Of a DNA stretch of 8,627 bases, positions 7,283-8,627 are shown piece by piece. The stretch comes from an uncultured bacterium. GTDB taxonomy: Bacteria; Bacteroidota; Ignavibacteria; Ignavibacteriales; Melioribacteraceae. The DNA lies in contig CALDDL010000189.1 in assembly GCA_937936675.1 (NCBI GenBank), positions 1-8,627 of the forward strand, written 5' to 3'. The stretch's first letter is position 1; each line of letters opens with the position of its first letter. Made by a program: the position numbers and the translations under genes. The notes under the pieces were generated by a model. It saw only the letters and a program-made list of their open reading frames with translations, was not told where the DNA came from and did no database searches.

Positions 7283-8275
7283 TTATCTAAAATCCCACTC
7301 GCCTTCCGGTTTTGTCTGAATTATCTCTTCAATCGATTCCATCACATCATCGGTAACAAGATCTACTTTATCGATAGCTTTCATATTCTGCTTTACCTGT
7401 TCCGGTTTTGATGCGCCTGTAATTACGGTACTTACATTAGGATTCTTAAGACACCAGATCAGACCAAGCTCAGGAAGCGTTACTCCGATCTCTTTTGCTA
7501 AATCGGCTAATTCTTTTGTTTTTTCTATCTTCTCTTGCCCTGCGGGACTAAGGATAATGTTCTTTAGCCATTCGTAATCTTTTAGATTAACTCGTGATGA
7601 ATCGGGGATACCATCATTATATTTACCCGTTAAAATACCGCTTGCAAGCGGACTCCAGATAGTTGTGCCTAAACCAATCGTTTCATAAAGAGGGAGGAAA
7701 TCCTTTTCCACTTTATCTCTTCTGAACATATTATATTCGGGCTGCTCCATCACGGGCGGCATTAAGTGTTCTCTTCTTGCGATATGATAAGCTTCCATAA
7801 TACGTTCGGCAGTCCATTCGCTCGTACCCCAATAAAGTGCTTTCCCTTCACGAATAATCTGATTCATTGCCCAGACAGTCTCTTCTACCGGTGTATGATA
7901 ATCGGGGCGATGCGCAAAAATTAAGTCCACATAATCTACTTGCAGACGCTTCAGGGCTGCATTAGCACCTTCAAAAATATGTTTATAAGAAAGACCTTTA
8001 TCATTTGGACCTTCTCCTCCCCAGAAAATTTTAGTCGATACGATATAATCGCTTCTGGTCCAACCCATTTTCTTAAAGATATTTCCCATCATCGTTTCTG
8101 CTTTACCGCCTGAATACGCTTCGGCATTATCGAAGAAATTAACACCCGCATCATAAGCTTCTTTCATACATGCCGAGGCAATATCCTCGCCGACTTGATC
8201 TCCAAAGGTAACCCACGCACCAAATGATAACGCCGAGACCTTAAGCCCCGTTTTACCTAAATATCTGTACTCCAT
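7283..8275 (-). CDS. Aldo/keto reductase, Kv-channel beta-subunit-like
   Basis: This 330-residue NADPH-dependent oxidoreductase of the aldo/keto reductase superfamily has an (alpha/beta)8 barrel, is cytosolic and reduces aldehydes or ketones; the substrate is unknown. The catalytic tetrad is complete: Asp49 (FFDNAEAY), Tyr54, Lys82 (STKIFWGG) and His122 (FAHRPD). The cofactor-binding parts WSPLASGILTGKY (207-219) and TGASKPEQV (286-294) are present. From memory, the whole length resembles the AKR6 group of voltage-gated K+ channel beta subunits (WVTFG, TKIFWGG, EETVWAM, YWGTS, WSPLA, SRxxLKxYxWLK) and related bacterial reductases such as E. coli YghZ. Mammalian Kv-beta, as I recall, has Asn at the tetrad His position, whereas this protein keeps His. 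The ATG at 8275 is fixed by an AGGAGG four bases upstream. It follows the AraC-family gene after 19 bp and is probably co-transcribed with it. No K+ channel gene is in view. Confidence 0.94.
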   Translation of the reverse strand: MEYRYLGKTGLKVSALSFGAWVTFGDQVGEDIASACMKEAYDAGVNFFDNAEAYSGGKAETMMGNIFKKMGWTRSDYIVSTKIFWGGEGPNDKGLSYKHIFEGANAALKRLQVDYVDLIFAHRPDYHTPVEETVWAMNQIIREGKALYWGTSEWTAERIMEAYHIARREHLMPPVMEQPEYNMFRRDKVEKDFLPLYETIGLGTTIWSPLASGILTGKYNDGIPDSSRVNLKDYEWLKNIILSPAGQEKIEKTKELADLAKEIGVTLPELGLIWCLKNPNVSTVITGASKPEQVKQNMKAIDKVDLVTDDVMESIEEIIQTKPEGEWDFR

Positions 8276-8279
8276 AATT

Positions 8280-8285
8280 CCTCCT
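8280..8285 (-). promoter_or_regulatory. Shine-Dalgarno site of the aldo/keto reductase
   Basis: On the minus strand AGGAGG lies four bases (AATT) before the ATG at 8275-8273. It occupies most of the 19-bp gap after the AraC-family gene, which supports translation of the reductase from a shared transcript. Confidence 0.82.
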
Positions 8286-8294
8286 ATTTAATTT

Positions 8295-8627
8295 TTAAGA
8301 TGGTATAATTGATTTCTGATTTTGATTTCTAAATTCCGCGGGAGATTTACTGAATTTATTTTTGAATAAATGATAAAAATGACTAAGATTTTCGAAGCCC
8401 GCCTCAAGTGATACCTGAACAATACTTTCATCGCTATTAGCTAATAGATTAGCCGCATAGTTAAGCCGAAGTTCATTAATGTATCCGGTCGGCGAAATTT
8501 TATAATATTTCTTGAATACTCTGCTTATATGCTCGGGTGTTCTATTGGAAAGTTGATAAAGAGATTTTATTCCGGCAGTAAAATTCTCTTTCTTCTGAAT
8601 TTCATAAGTCAATGATTCTAACCATTC
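8295..8627 (-). CDS. AraC-family transcriptional regulator, C-terminal DNA-binding part
   Basis: This is the last 110 residues of an AraC/XylS-type regulator whose 5' end lies beyond the right edge. The frame stays open to base 8627 (EWLESLTYE...), so the TTG at 8612 is not the start. Two helix-turn-helix motifs are visible. The first is around fragment residues 18-51 (LYQLSNRTPEHISRVFKKYY followed by KISPTGYINELRLNYA). The second is around 68-95, with the family hallmark AGFENLSHFYHLFKNKF followed by KSPAEFR. The region 'WLE...KKENFTAG...' resembles, from memory, the C-terminal half of ChbR/CelD-type regulators, which have an N-terminal cupin sugar-sensing domain, but that half is not in the window. 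It stops 19 bp before the aldo/keto reductase, which it may co-express with or control. Its ligand is unknown. Confidence 0.92.
   Translation of the reverse strand, partial: EWLESLTYEIQKKENFTAGIKSLYQLSNRTPEHISRVFKKYYKISPTGYINELRLNYAANLLANSDESIVQVSLEAGFENLSHFYHLFKNKFSKSPAEFRNQNQKSIIPS

Noticed and set aside
8610..8612. TTG as start of the AraC-family gene
   Set aside because: The frame continues open to base 8627 with family-like residues (EWLES), and the ligand-binding half is missing; the gene runs off the right edge.

Overview
The window most likely comes from a member of the Bacteroidota/Ignavibacteriota side of the FCB group, and Ignavibacteria-like is my best guess. The evidence is a C-terminal type IX secretion sorting domain with the 'YPNPFNPTTTI' opening, signal peptides ending in '...NAQ', an AT-rich composition, and cytosolic PAS histidine kinases with an 'FxPFxQEEQGYxRS' ATP-lid segment. 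The two minus-strand genes that start inside the window have strong Shine-Dalgarno sites (GGAGG and AGGAGG), which fits Ignavibacteria better than classical Bacteroidetes. The assignment is inference, because no rRNA or marker gene is present.

Layout. The plus strand (1-6255) carries four tightly packed genes. First is the 3' end of a histidine kinase that is cut by the left edge. Overlapping it by 4 bp (ATGA) is a complete soluble PAS-PAS-HisKA-HATPase kinase, which is a paralogue of the first. After 36 bp comes a GH5 glycoside hydrolase with a signal peptide, a carbohydrate-binding-like beta-sandwich region and a type IX sorting domain. After a further 9 bp comes a full-length GH92 alpha-mannosidase with a signal peptide but no sorting domain. 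The minus strand (6270-8627) carries, in transcription order, the 3' end of an AraC-family regulator cut by the right edge, a Kv-beta-like aldo/keto reductase 19 bp downstream, a perfect 14-bp inverted repeat that probably acts as a terminator, and a CorA-type cation transporter. The two blocks converge with only 14 bp between stop codons.

How the genes may work together. The GH5 enzyme is probably exported through the outer membrane by type IX secretion and the GH92 enzyme kept in the periplasm. That suggests stepwise breakdown of a beta-linked polysaccharide or a mannose-rich glycan. The tandem kinases just upstream have no response regulator in view, so any role in controlling the hydrolases is speculative. 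The AraC regulator and the aldo/keto reductase probably form one transcription unit. CorA is probably independent.

Overall this is mostly ordinary chromosomal content. I found no RNA genes, CRISPR arrays, insertion sequences or phage genes, and no convincing new multi-gene system. No gene-free stretch exceeds about 100 bases. The most notable points are the SMN-for-GMN change in the CorA pore signature, the tandem kinase paralogues beside the hydrolases, the split localisation of the two hydrolases, the Kv-beta-like reductase and the perfect inverted repeat.
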